From Xylocopilactobacillus apis (GTDB taxonomy: Bacteria > Bacillota > Bacilli > Lactobacillales > Lactobacillaceae): 64,000 nucleotides of DNA. A program made the translations under genes and the position numbers. The notes beneath the pieces were generated by a model. That model was not told the origin of the DNA. It ran no database searches and worked only from the letters and a program-made list of their open reading frames with translations. This document shows positions 24,542-33,624 of the stretch, in pieces. The stretch is from the NCBI RefSeq assembly GCF_033095965.1, contig NZ_AP026801.1:124001-188000 (forward strand). The letters are read 5' to 3'. Each line of letters opens with the position of its first letter. Within the stretch, counting starts at the first letter, position 1.

Positions 24542-26884
24542 ATGATTAATGCAGAAATTACAGACACTTATATGACAGCAAGACCTGCTTCACAAATTCA
24601 GAATATGAAACTCAATTTGTTTAAGACTAAGAGAAGAATCTCGTTAGAAAGAGCTTTGCTTTATACTGAAAGTTATCAATCAACAGAAAATGAACCAACA
24701 ATTATCCGTCGAGCAAAAGCAACGGCGCATATTCTTGACCATGTAAAGATTAGTATTAGACCGGGAGAATTATTAGTTGGAAATCGAACAGTTCGTCCCC
24801 GCAGCGGAATTTTATCACCTGAAATGGATCCTTATTGGATTATGAACGAAATTGATACGATTGCGACAAGGCCGCAAGATCAATTTGAATTTACTGAAGA
24901 AGATAAAAAGATTTATCAAGAAGAATTACTCCCATATTGGACTGATCGTTCAATGAAAGATTTTATTAACGCTAAGATTACGCCTGAAGTTAAAGCGGCA
25001 ATGAATGAAAAGGTAATTAAGTTAAATCAAACTGATAAGGGGCAAGGCCATATTATTATGGACTTCCCAGCAATTTTAAATCGTGGTGTTGGATTATATG
25101 TATCATTACTTAAAGAACAAGCTGCGATTCATCCAGATAATGATTTTTATGAAGCGGCTTTGATTATTTTTGAAGGGATGCAGCGCCATTTTGAACGTTA
25201 TGCTGAACTGGCTGACGAAATGGCAGAAAATGAGGATACGCCCGCTTATCGTAAAATTGAATTGAAAGAGATCAGCGCAATGTGCAGACGGTTAGAAACC
25301 GAAGCACCAACAAGCTTTTATGAAGCTTTGCAATTGATTTGGATGACCAGTATTGTCGGACAGTATGAATCTAATGCGTCTTCTTTATCTTTAGGCCGGA
25401 TGGATCAATATACAGCTCCTTTTTATGAGGCTTCTAAAGAGGCTGGCGTGCCAGAAGAATTCATGCACGAAGTATTAGGCGACTTTTACTTAAAAACTAA
25501 TGATGTAGTTCTCTTAAGAAGTGCTGACAGTGCAAAGTGCTTTGCAGGTTTTCCAACGGGTTACACAATCTCACTTGGTGGAGACGATAAATATGGTCAG
25601 TATGCGGTGAATGAATTGTCCTATAAAATGTTAGACATTTATCACGAAATTCAGCTGCCACAGCCAAATCTTTCAGTGCGGATCAATGAGAAGATTCCTC
25701 GGACATTTTTAAATAAGACTTGTGAAACCATTCGTTTAGGAACAGGGATTCCAATGTTATTTAACGATGACGTTTGCGAGCCAGGATTTCTAAGTAAAGG
25801 AGTATCACTCGATGATGCTCGTGATTATGCAGTAGTTGGCTGTGTTGAAACAACGATTCCAGGAAGGACTTACGGCCTTCATGATATTGCCTTATTCAAT
25901 TTGATGAAGATCATGGAAATATCATTGTATGACTTTAAAGATGATCCAAATGTTACGTACGAAAAACTTCGACAGCACATTTTAAATAAGATTGATGACT
26001 ATGTTGAGATTGTGACTAAAGGATCAGACATTGTTGATCTTGGACACCGTGAATTTGCGCCAATCCCATTCCTATCTGCACTTGTTGAAGATTGTATTGA
26101 AAACGGAAAAGACGTAACTCAAGGAGGAGCACGCTATAACTTTTCTGGCGTTCAAGGCATCGGGGAGCCAAATCTGGCAGATTCACTTTATGCAATTAAA
26201 AAGTTGGTATTTGAAAATCACGAAATGACTTTTAAAGCTTTAGTTGAACATCTTGCTGATAATTTTGCTGGCGAAGATGGAGAAGCTTTACGTCAGCATT
26301 TAATTCACGACTTTGACAAGTATGGTAATGATAACGAAGAAATTGATTTAGAATGTGCAAAGATTTTCCGTCACTACGCGTTAGAATTGGGCAAATATAA
26401 AAACATTCGTGGCGGTGAATTTATTGCTGGTGCTTATACAGTTTCGGCTCATATTCCATTGGGTGAAGATGTTGGGGCAACGCCGGATGGCCGTAAAGAT
26501 CACGATCAATTAGCTGACGGTGGATTATCGCCAATGGTTGGACGCGATCATTTAGGACCGACTGCTGTATTGAAATCAGTTAGTAAGATTGATAATACTT
26601 TGGCCGTCAATGGCAGTTTGTTAAACGTTAAGTTTTCGCCGAACACTTTAAAAGGTGAAAATGGAATTAAAAAATTTGCAGATTTCTTAATGGCTTTCAC
26701 GCAGTTAAAAATTCGTCACGTCCAATTTAATGTTCAATCAAGAGAAACTTTAATCGACGCTCAAAAGCACCCAGAGAACTATGCTGGTTTAGTAGTTAGA
26801 GTTGCGGGCTACAGTGCATTCTTTGTCGATTTGAATAAACAAATTCAAGACGATATTATTCGCCGAGCAGAACACGTATTGTAG
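24542..26884 (+). CDS. glycyl radical enzyme, dehydratase clade (YbiW/PflD-like)
   Basis: 780 residues. Near the C-terminus RVAGYSAFF carries the radical Gly756; the thiyl Cys434 is in AVVGCVETTIPG and Glu436 (C-x-E) marks C-O-cleaving members rather than pyruvate formate-lyase, which has Cys-Cys. GARYNFSGVQGIGEPN and PNLSVRINEKIP are further family blocks. Neighbouring FSA-type aldolase and two sugar-phosphate regulators resemble the E. coli ybiW-fsaA setting, where the enzyme opens anhydroglucitol-6-P to 1-deoxyfructose-6-P, then cut by the aldolase. Exact substrate is inferred. Activase follows nine bases later. Confidence 0.88.
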   Translation: MINAEITDTYMTARPASQIQNMKLNLFKTKRRISLERALLYTESYQSTENEPTIIRRAKATAHILDHVKISIRPGELLVGNRTVRPRSGILSPEMDPYWIMNEIDTIATRPQDQFEFTEEDKKIYQEELLPYWTDRSMKDFINAKITPEVKAAMNEKVIKLNQTDKGQGHIIMDFPAILNRGVGLYVSLLKEQAAIHPDNDFYEAALIIFEGMQRHFERYAELADEMAENEDTPAYRKIELKEISAMCRRLETEAPTSFYEALQLIWMTSIVGQYESNASSLSLGRMDQYTAPFYEASKEAGVPEEFMHEVLGDFYLKTNDVVLLRSADSAKCFAGFPTGYTISLGGDDKYGQYAVNELSYKMLDIYHEIQLPQPNLSVRINEKIPRTFLNKTCETIRLGTGIPMLFNDDVCEPGFLSKGVSLDDARDYAVVGCVETTIPGRTYGLHDIALFNLMKIMEISLYDFKDDPNVTYEKLRQHILNKIDDYVEIVTKGSDIVDLGHREFAPIPFLSALVEDCIENGKDVTQGGARYNFSGVQGIGEPNLADSLYAIKKLVFENHEMTFKALVEHLADNFAGEDGEALRQHLIHDFDKYGNDNEEIDLECAKIFRHYALELGKYKNIRGGEFIAGAYTVSAHIPLGEDVGATPDGRKDHDQLADGGLSPMVGRDHLGPTAVLKSVSKIDNTLAVNGSLLNVKFSPNTLKGENGIKKFADFLMAFTQLKIRHVQFNVQSRETLIDAQKHPENYAGLVVRVAGYSAFFVDLNKQIQDDIIRRAEHVL

Positions 26885-26893
26885 GAGATAAAA

Positions 26894-27684
26894 GTGGCAA
26901 AAGGGGATCAAGGATTAATTTTTAATATCCAGCGTTACTCCATTCATGATGGACCTGGTATTCGGACAATTGTATTTCTTCAAGGCTGTCCACTTCGCTG
27001 TCCTTGGTGCAGTAATCCTGAATCACAGGGAGCAGTAGTCCCGCTAACGTGGGTGAAAAATGGAAGAAAGAAACCATTACTAAATGGTACACCGTTGATG
27101 AAGTAGTCAAAGAAGTTGAGAAAGATGATATTTTTTATCGTTCGTCTGGCGGCGGACTGACTTTATCTGGGGGTGAATGTTTAGTTCAAGCAGATTTTGC
27201 AGCCAATTTAATGCATGAGGTCAAAACCTTAGGAATTAATACGGCAATTGAAACCACTGGGGCAGTCCCGATGCGTGAAATCAAAAAGGTTTTACCGTAT
27301 GTAGATCATGCTTTATTTGATCTAAAGATTATGGCTCCTCTTCAGGCTAGACAAGTGATTGGAGATGACGTGAGAATGGTTAAGGCAAGTTTTGAAGCAT
27401 TTCTCAACACTCCAACAGTTGAGGTAACTCCGAGAATTCCGCTAATCCCCGGATATACGACAAAGCCCGAAAATATCCGGCAAATTGCAGCTTACGTTAA
27501 TGAAATTGGAGTTAAGGAAGTTCATATTCTGCCATTCCACCAATATGGAAGTCAGAAATACAAATACCTTGGTCGAAATTATACAATGGAAGATACACCG
27601 CTTTTAACCCAAGAAGAAGTTGACAATATCCATGATTACTTTGAATCACAGCATATTACAGCAATCGTGAGCGGACTTGAATAA
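26894..27684 (+). pseudogene. glycyl radical enzyme activase, frameshifted
   Basis: GTG start after TAGGAGATAAAA. The first frame gives [17 protein letters not shown] and the radical SAM cluster C32xxxC36xxC39 ([13 protein letters not shown]) and ends at 27106. The second frame has no stop from 27022 and carries [30 protein letters not shown] and the rest of the barrel to 27684. One extra A in the A5 run at 27056-27060 would join PLTWVKK to [12 protein letters not shown], giving about 263 residues. The ferredoxin insert common in this clade is absent. The -1 slippage heptamer rules are not met, so a programmed shift is unlikely. Confidence 0.8.
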
Positions 27685-27689
27685 AAAGG

Positions 27690-27716
27690 CAGTTGCTTAT
27701 AGAGCAGCTGTTTTTT
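27690..27716 (+). terminator. terminator of the glycyl radical enzyme operon
   Basis: CAGTTGCT-TATAG-AGCAGCTG followed by TTTTTT, six bases after the activase stop. Confidence 0.85.
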
Positions 27717-27730
27717 CTTTGCTAAATTTT

Positions 27731-27764
27731 GTAATTCGCGTAAAGAATCATGCAATTCGCGTAA
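27731..27764 (+). promoter_or_regulatory. LytTR-type direct repeat before the histidine kinase
   Basis: GTAATTCGCGTAA and GCAATTCGCGTAA start exactly 21 bp apart (27731 and 27752), two helical turns, as LytTR response regulators require. A TATAAT lies at 27798. A matching pair occurs at 30069, so the regulator probably controls both its own operon and the transporter operon. Confidence 0.75.
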
Positions 27765-27891
27765 TTATTAACCTAAAAGCAAAATTATTCTGTAAAGTAT
27801 AATAATGGATAATTTTGCTTTTCTTAGTTATTACACATTTTCTGAGATAGTTAAAAAATATGCTAAACTGATTTAAAAAAGGATTTTCGTT

Positions 27892-29253
27892 TTGATTGCT
27901 ATTTTATTAATTCCCACCTTTATTTTTTCGCTTACTTTAATGTTAAATATGTTTTTGTATTTCAAACAGCTTTTTATTTGGAAAAGCAAAATTGTCATTC
28001 TTTTCATCGATTTATTGGTGAGCATCGCGTTTTACTTTATTTCAAGGAAAGTAAGCGGATCATTAATGATGTCGAGGGATGATCATTATTTCTATCTGAC
28101 CGCTTTGGTAATTGGACTATTTTATCTTATTTTCTTGCCCAAAATGCGAGATTTTCTGCCGCTGCTTTTATTTTTTGTGCTGGAAAATATCTTAATGAGA
28201 ATAATTTTGGGGGCATTATTATTCCCTTTAAAAATGGATTCATATATTGGGATAATTAATTTTATTTTTCAGATTTTTTTGACTTTAATAATGCGTTCGA
28301 AATTCAAGAAAACAATTTCACTTTTTTTTAATTCCAAGCGGGAAACCATTGTAATAACGGGGGTCCTCGCACTTATTTTAGGGTTATTTTTTATTTGGCA
28401 AAATACAGAAATGTCTAGAAAAAAGGTAACCGTCTATTACGAGGATAGTCCCCAAAAACAGGAAAGCGTGAGGCTAAAGCCTACTTTAGACGATATTAAT
28501 CAAAAAGTTCAAATTGGTAACCAAGTTTTTACCCTTTTGGTAATTTTTGTTTTTGCAATCGGCATTTATGTAAACTATGAGGTAAAGCGCAATCGGAGGC
28601 AAACTCAACTGGCAACGGAGAAAATGATGATGGAAGGCTACATTGACACCTTAGAGAAAATGCAGTTGGAAATCCAGAAAAATCAGCACGATTATAAAAA
28701 CATCTTGTTGGGAATTAGAGGGTTCATGAATAAAGAAGGGGTTGATACCGAAGGGTTGGAAGATTTCTTGGTGAAAAATCAGTTAATCCATAATGAAGTT
28801 CAGCTCAAATCTGGCACTTTGAATCAACTGAAAGGCATCAATTTGCCAGCGGTTAAAGGATTATTATCGACCAAAATAATTGAAGCCGTTCAGGCAGGAA
28901 TTGACGTGAAAATAAAATGTAGCGAGGATATTGAGATTAATAAAGTCGATCCTTTTGATTTATCGCGGATAATTGGGATAATTTTAGATAATGCAATTGA
29001 AGCGTGCGTCGAGCAAGATCACCCAAAAATAGAGATAATGATCCTTAACGAGCAGCAGCAGATCTTAATTATGGTGGCTAATTCTTGCGTTGAGCCCACT
29101 ATCAGTTTGAAAGTTGGGGAATCGAGTAAAGGAGCAAATCGAGGGTTTGGGTTGCAGAACTTAAGAGATATTGTCCGCAATTCCGATTATTTAGATCTTG
29201 AAACCACTTGTTCTAACTATACTTTCACGCAAAAGATTTTTATCAAAAAATAA
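27892..29253 (+). CDS. AgrC/ComD-like sensor histidine kinase
   Basis: 453 residues, TTG start behind AAGGA. About seven membrane segments fill residues 1-230, with an extracytoplasmic loop around 180-205. The cytosolic part has a dimerisation helix with His266 (NQHDYKNILLGIRGFM, the HPK10-type H-box) and a GHKL ATPase end: IIGIILDNAIEACVEQ (N box) and SSKGANRGFGLQNLRDIV (G box). This family senses secreted peptides or membrane-active antimicrobials and phosphorylates a LytTR regulator, here the next gene. No inducer-peptide gene was found nearby. Confidence 0.88.
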   Translation: MIAILLIPTFIFSLTLMLNMFLYFKQLFIWKSKIVILFIDLLVSIAFYFISRKVSGSLMMSRDDHYFYLTALVIGLFYLIFLPKMRDFLPLLLFFVLENILMRIILGALLFPLKMDSYIGIINFIFQIFLTLIMRSKFKKTISLFFNSKRETIVITGVLALILGLFFIWQNTEMSRKKVTVYYEDSPQKQESVRLKPTLDDINQKVQIGNQVFTLLVIFVFAIGIYVNYEVKRNRRQTQLATEKMMMEGYIDTLEKMQLEIQKNQHDYKNILLGIRGFMNKEGVDTEGLEDFLVKNQLIHNEVQLKSGTLNQLKGINLPAVKGLLSTKIIEAVQAGIDVKIKCSEDIEINKVDPFDLSRIIGIILDNAIEACVEQDHPKIEIMILNEQQQILIMVANSCVEPTISLKVGESSKGANRGFGLQNLRDIVRNSDYLDLETTCSNYTFTQKIFIKK

Positions 29254-29267
29254 AAGGGCTATAAAAT

Positions 29268-30017
29268 ATGATTAAAATATATGTCTGCGACGATCAGGAA
29301 GTCCACCTCCAGGCAATTACACAAATTATTGAAAATAGAATTGCATTTGAAGAAATTTCGATGGAATTAGTACTCGCGACTACTAATCCTTCAGAATTGC
29401 TGGAAAGATTCAATTCTCAGGAGATAAATGTCTATTTTTTGGATATTGATTTATCAGATGAGCAGTACGATGGGTTAAATTTGGCACTCAAAATTAGAGA
29501 GAGTGATCCCAATGGTTTTATTATTTTTATTACTTCCCATCTTGAATTTGGGATGCTGATCTTTGAATATAAGATTGGGGCTTTGAATTATATCGTAAAA
29601 ACCGCAGATCCAGAACTTCTAAAATCTAAGATCAATTCCACGATCGATACGATTTGTGAGCGAACTCAAAATAGCGTCAACCAGCATGAACAAGAAATAA
29701 AATTTGCGTCTGGTCGAGGAGATAAATATATTTTAATTTCAGATCTGATTGCATTGGAATTGGTCGGAAATCATAAGCTAGAAATTGTTTCCAAACATCA
29801 AGTTTTTAACTGTAATGGTTCACTTGGCCAATTTGAAGATGAACTTCCCAATCACTTTATCCGCTGTCGCCGTGATATGTTGGTAAACTTAAATGAGGTT
29901 GTGACATGCTCTGTTAAGGAAGAAATGATTACGATGTCAAACGGTTTTACCATCTCATGCTCGCGCTGGCAAATTAACAAGTTTAAACCAATCTTAGAAA
30001 AATTTAAGAAAAGCTAA
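29268..30017 (+). CDS. LytTR-family response regulator (AgrA/ComE-like)
   Basis: 249 residues. Receiver domain 1-125 with the acidic pair near the N-terminus (YVCDDQEVHLQ), phosphoacceptor Asp59 in YFLDIDLSDE, and TSH and K in IVKTADPE. LytTR DNA-binding domain about 140-245: GDKYILISDLIALELVGNHKLEIV, NHFIRCRRDMLVNLNEV. It binds paired direct repeats; those at 27731 and 30069 fit. Cotranscribed with the kinase (14-base gap). Confidence 0.92.
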   Translation: MIKIYVCDDQEVHLQAITQIIENRIAFEEISMELVLATTNPSELLERFNSQEINVYFLDIDLSDEQYDGLNLALKIRESDPNGFIIFITSHLEFGMLIFEYKIGALNYIVKTADPELLKSKINSTIDTICERTQNSVNQHEQEIKFASGRGDKYILISDLIALELVGNHKLEIVSKHQVFNCNGSLGQFEDELPNHFIRCRRDMLVNLNEVVTCSVKEEMITMSNGFTISCSRWQINKFKPILEKFKKS

Positions 30018-30068
30018 GTTTTAATACTTGACTTTTTTATTTTGCGTAATTTACGAATTTCAAAAAAT

Positions 30069-30102
30069 GTAATTCACGTAGCGAAGATGGTAATTCGCAC
30101 AG
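30069..30102 (+). promoter_or_regulatory. LytTR-type direct repeat before the efflux operon
   Basis: GTAATTCACGTAG and GTAATTCGCACAG start 21 bp apart (30069 and 30090). A -10-like TATAGT sits at 30131 with no good -35, as expected for an activator-dependent promoter. A third, inverted half-site (TTACGAATT) lies at 30051. Confidence 0.75.
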
Positions 30103-30169
30103 ATTTGCATAATTGAACTCTTTAAGCCGGTATAGTTAAACCGTTAAAAAATTTAAGGATGACTAAGAA

Positions 30170-30676
30170 ATGGCGAAAAATTTAAAAGGATTAGTTTTGC
30201 TTCTGGGAGTTGTATTGCTGACAGCTGGGTGCCAGAAGAAAGACAGTTCTAGTTCTACTACAAGTTCAAAAGATAGCCAAAGCTCACCAGTAAAAAAGGG
30301 TCAGGTCAAAAAATCTAAATCTAATTTTGAAATTAAAAAAATTTCGGCTGAAGAATACAGGAAAAAGACAGAGACCACCGACTTCAGCAAGTTTAATGAC
30401 GAAGTCGTTTTCTTTGAAACCCCCGGCAATAAAGATTCTGATAAAGAATTAAAAAACATTACTTCAATTTGTCGTAAAGCTGGCACCAAATTATATGTCG
30501 TTAACATCGACACAGAGGAAGGAAAAAAAATTACCAATGAACACATTATTGCACCTTATGATGCGGTGATGTTAGTAAAGGATTCTGGAATAATGTTTTT
30601 AGATTTACAAGGTAAATACAATGAAAAGACACCAAATTATATTTTAGAAAAAGTTTTTAAATCTCCTCCAAGATAA
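30170..30676 (+). CDS. lipoprotein, thioredoxin-fold-like
   Basis: 168 residues. Signal peptide with lipobox LTAGC (Cys about residue 21) then a long Ser/Lys-rich linker (KKDSSSSTTSSKDSQSS). The C-terminal domain, VVFFETPGNKDSDKELKNI, TKLYVVNIDTEEGKKI, DAVMLVKDSGIMFLDLQG, has the strand-helix order of thioredoxin folds but lacks CxxC. It resembles bacteriocin accessory (PedC-type) proteins in outline. First gene of the regulated operon, so a periplasmic-side partner of the transporter, or a protective protein, is likely. Confidence 0.6.
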   Translation: MAKNLKGLVLLLGVVLLTAGCQKKDSSSSTTSSKDSQSSPVKKGQVKKSKSNFEIKKISAEEYRKKTETTDFSKFNDEVVFFETPGNKDSDKELKNITSICRKAGTKLYVVNIDTEEGKKITNEHIIAPYDAVMLVKDSGIMFLDLQGKYNEKTPNYILEKVFKSPPR

Positions 30677-30710
30677 TGGGAAAAAATAATTAAAAAAATA
30701 GGAGTAAATG

Positions 30711-31667
30711 ATGAAAAAACGTTGGATCATAATTGCATTAATTGGAGCAGCAGCACTGGCAGTCGGTGTGGTAATTCTCACTGGCCGCAACAAAACAAAA
30801 GCGAAAATCCCAGAAAAGATCACTCAAACCATTCAAGTTCAAAAGAGTGACCCGCTTAGTTTTAACGGCATTTCCAAGTCAAAAAAGACCCAAAGTATCA
30901 CCCTCAATCAAGCACTGGGGGAGAACTTGTACTTAGAGAAACAAGACGGAGAATCAGTAATGCAAGGTGAACTGATAGCTACTTACTACAGTTTTAAAGA
31001 TTACAACACTCTCCTTGATAAGCAGAGCCGAGTGCGGCAGAAGAAAGCTGAGATTGATAATCTTAAAAAAGATGTTCAAAGCAACTCAGCTAAAATTACA
31101 GCTTTAACTAATGAAGTTAACCAGTTGAATAAAGAAATCACAAAAATGCGTGATGCTGCCCCTAATAAGGTCTATGCGCAATTTGATGGGGTGTTGACAA
31201 TGTCGACGAGCAGTAGCGACGGCATGAAGCCATTGGCTGAAATCAGCAGTAATGAGGCGAGTGTTGCAATTTCAGTCAGTGAATATGACTTGAGTCATCT
31301 CTCTCAAGATCAGGAAGTGAAACTGGCTCCTGTTGATTCAGGAACTAAGATTAAAGGAACAATTACCAGTATTGCAACTCGTCCCGAAAATACCACAAGT
31401 AAGATTTCCACTTATACAGCGCAGATTAAGCCCTCCGAAGAACTTAAAAACGGCAGTCATGTCCAAGTGACAGTATCGCTGAAAGAGATCAAGGTGCCAA
31501 ACTCAGCGGTGAAGGAAGAAGACAAGAAGTTCTATGTCTATAAGGCCAATGGTTCCAAGTATACTAAGAAGGAAATTCAAGGGGCAAAGCAAGATAGTTA
31601 CTTTGTGGTTACCGGAGGGCTTAAAAACAACGAATCGATTGTTAAGAACTATAAAGATGCGGACTAG
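30711..31667 (+). CDS. efflux adaptor (HlyD/RND-type membrane fusion) subunit
   Basis: About 318 residues. N-terminal membrane helix (about 5-24) then lipoyl-like and helical-hairpin regions (VRQKKAEIDNLKKDVQSNSA through NQLNKEITKMRDA) and beta-barrel parts (VYAQFDGVLTMSTSSSDG, AQIKPSEELKNGSHVQVTVSLKEI). This is the MacA-like adaptor of Gram-positive three-part ABC exporters. A first ATG at 30708 is three bases from the ribosome site; the second ATG (30711) has better spacing. It leads an adaptor-ATPase-permease set. Confidence 0.85.
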   Translation: MKKRWIIIALIGAAALAVGVVILTGRNKTKAKIPEKITQTIQVQKSDPLSFNGISKSKKTQSITLNQALGENLYLEKQDGESVMQGELIATYYSFKDYNTLLDKQSRVRQKKAEIDNLKKDVQSNSAKITALTNEVNQLNKEITKMRDAAPNKVYAQFDGVLTMSTSSSDGMKPLAEISSNEASVAISVSEYDLSHLSQDQEVKLAPVDSGTKIKGTITSIATRPENTTSKISTYTAQIKPSEELKNGSHVQVTVSLKEIKVPNSAVKEEDKKFYVYKANGSKYTKKEIQGAKQDSYFVVTGGLKNNESIVKNYKDAD

Positions 31668-31670
31668 CCA

Positions 31671-32342
31671 ATGATTAAGATAAATAGTATTAGTAAATCT
31701 TATATCTTTAATGATGATGATACGCCTCTTTACGTCTTGAGAGATATCAATCTTAACATTGAAGAAAAAGAGTTTACGGCAATTATGGGACCAAGTGGTT
31801 CAGGGAAGTCGACGTTAATTAATATCATTAGCTTTCTCGATCGGGATTTTGAAGGTGAATATTACTTTTCAGATGAAGACGTGAAAGAGTTTAAAGACAA
31901 TGATCTGTCAACGATGCGAAATCAGAATGTCGGTTTTGTGTTTCAGTCATTTAATTTGATCGAAACTGATACGATTTATGAAAATGTGGAACTGCCATTA
32001 CTATATCGAGGCGGCACGCATCGCAGTGCTAAGTCGATTGTCCTAGAACAGCTGGACAAAGTCGGACTCCTTGCAAAGAAAGATCAATTGCCCAGCCAAC
32101 TGTCAGGCGGACAGAAGCAAAGGGTGGCCATTGCGAGAGCATTAGCTAATAAGCCCAAATTCATTGTTGCTGATGAACCAACCGGTGCGCTTGACAGTAT
32201 GACCTCGGATGAGATCATGACACTTTTCCAGGAGTTAAACGCGGAACATGACGTCACCATCTTAATGGTCACCCACGATCCAGAAGCCGCCAAATATTGT
32301 AAACGAGTCATTGAAGTGAAAGACGGGCAGGTGATCGGATGA
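31671..32342 (+). CDS. MacB-type ABC transporter ATP-binding protein
   Basis: 223 residues. Walker A GPSGSGKST, Q-loop VFQSFNLIE, signature LSGGQKQR, Walker B KFIVADEPT, D-loop GALDS, H-loop MVTHD. The LolD/MacB subfamily powers export of peptides, lipids or antimicrobials with an FtsX-type permease. Three bases after the adaptor gene; its end overlaps the permease start by four (ATGA). Confidence 0.93.
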   Translation: MIKINSISKSYIFNDDDTPLYVLRDINLNIEEKEFTAIMGPSGSGKSTLINIISFLDRDFEGEYYFSDEDVKEFKDNDLSTMRNQNVGFVFQSFNLIETDTIYENVELPLLYRGGTHRSAKSIVLEQLDKVGLLAKKDQLPSQLSGGQKQRVAIARALANKPKFIVADEPTGALDSMTSDEIMTLFQELNAEHDVTILMVTHDPEAAKYCKRVIEVKDGQVIG

Positions 32343-33517
32343 GAATTTCAATTAGCATTGAAACAGCAATCAAAGCAATCTTAAAGAATAAACGCCGCAG
32401 TTTTCTTACCGTTATTGGAATTATTGTGGGAATTGCTGCGGTTATCACGATTGTGACGGTTGGGCGCGGTTATGAGAAATATTCAGTGAAGCAGTTGTTA
32501 GATAGCGATGACATCAAAAACAATGAGATTGCAATTAAGTTTTCGCCAGAAGATAGTGATAATTTTGCCAAGAGTAGTTTTAGTTATTTCAACCAGTATG
32601 ATTTAGATTTGGTCCGTAGTGTAAAAGGGGTTAGTGCAGTTAAATATGCGGTTGAAAAGCCTGATAGGGTTTATCGGGAGCAATCGGTTGATGGTCAAAG
32701 TAAACGGCTTCGCCTTGTTAAGGGAGCAGGAGAGGCAGTCCAGTTCGGAAAGAATCTTAGTTCTGCCGATCTGGGCAATAAAGTTGTGACTGTATCGGAG
32801 CGCTTGGCAAAAGAACAGTTTCCTAATTTGAAAACCAGTGAAGTTGTCGGGAAAACCCTAGAGATTTCTAACGAAGCTTTTCTGATTAAAGGAGTATTTC
32901 CGTCTGATTTTACGACAATGACCCAAATTGAAATGAATAACACAACCTACAATCATTTTTTCCCGGGCGCCAATCAGAAAAATATTCAGATTACGGTTCC
33001 CAGTGAAGAGAATATCACGACCGTTGCAGGTAATGTCGTTAAAAAGTTGAGCAAACAGGGAAGTATGAAGAACCTTGGAATGTATGAATTTCCTAATAGT
33101 TCTGCGATGACTGATAAGATTAGTTCTAATCTTCGAATGTTAACTTGGCTTGTTTCGTTCATTGCGGGAATTTCGTTGTTCATTTCGGGCGTGGGTGTGA
33201 TGAATATGGTTTACACTTCAATTTCCGAACGGGTCAAAGAAATTGGAATTCGCCGGGCTCTCGGGGCAACGGGCAAATCAATTCAGAGTCAGTTTTTACT
33301 AGAGGGTTTAATTCTAACCTTATTTGGTGGTTTTGTTGGCTATATCTTTGGTGAATTGTTCGCCTTTATGACTAGTCGATTTATGGAGATCGACTTCACG
33401 TTCGACCCTTTTGTGGCAGTTCTGGCAATGGGCATCTCGATGTTAGTCGGATTAGTGTTCAGTTATATTCCGTCAAAGAACGCAGCCCAAAAGAACGTTG
33501 TCGATTTGATTAAATAA
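32339..33517 (+). CDS. MacB-type ABC transporter permease (FtsX family)
   Basis: 392 residues. N-terminal helix (about 20-40, FLTVIGIIVGIAAVITIVTV), a large extracytoplasmic MacB_PCD domain (about 45-260), then three membrane helices near the end with SERVKEIGIRRALGAT. Typical FtsX arrangement, with the adaptor and ATPase forming an antimicrobial-peptide efflux or bacteriocin-immunity pump. Regulation by the LytTR system just upstream is supported by the 30069 repeats. Confidence 0.9.
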   Translation: MRISISIETAIKAILKNKRRSFLTVIGIIVGIAAVITIVTVGRGYEKYSVKQLLDSDDIKNNEIAIKFSPEDSDNFAKSSFSYFNQYDLDLVRSVKGVSAVKYAVEKPDRVYREQSVDGQSKRLRLVKGAGEAVQFGKNLSSADLGNKVVTVSERLAKEQFPNLKTSEVVGKTLEISNEAFLIKGVFPSDFTTMTQIEMNNTTYNHFFPGANQKNIQITVPSEENITTVAGNVVKKLSKQGSMKNLGMYEFPNSSAMTDKISSNLRMLTWLVSFIAGISLFISGVGVMNMVYTSISERVKEIGIRRALGATGKSIQSQFLLEGLILTLFGGFVGYIFGELFAFMTSRFMEIDFTFDPFVAVLAMGISMLVGLVFSYIPSKNAAQKNVVDLIK

Positions 33518-33624
33518 GGTTTTAAAGGACAAATGAAAAAAGTTAAATAAGATCGATGTTTGAGGCTTCTGTGGAAGAGTTAAGAAAAATATTTTAAAAA
33601 TAAATCAATTATTTGGAGGATAAA

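Noticed and set aside
27054-27061. Programmed -1 frameshift in the activase gene
   Set aside because: GAAAAAT does not satisfy the X XXY YYZ slip rule at the P site and no stimulatory stem is evident; a one-base deletion is simpler.
27685-30170. Gene for an autoinducing peptide of the AgrC/AgrA-like system
   Set aside because: No short frame with a ribosome site and a double-glycine or AgrD-like leader was found between the activase and the lipoprotein gene.
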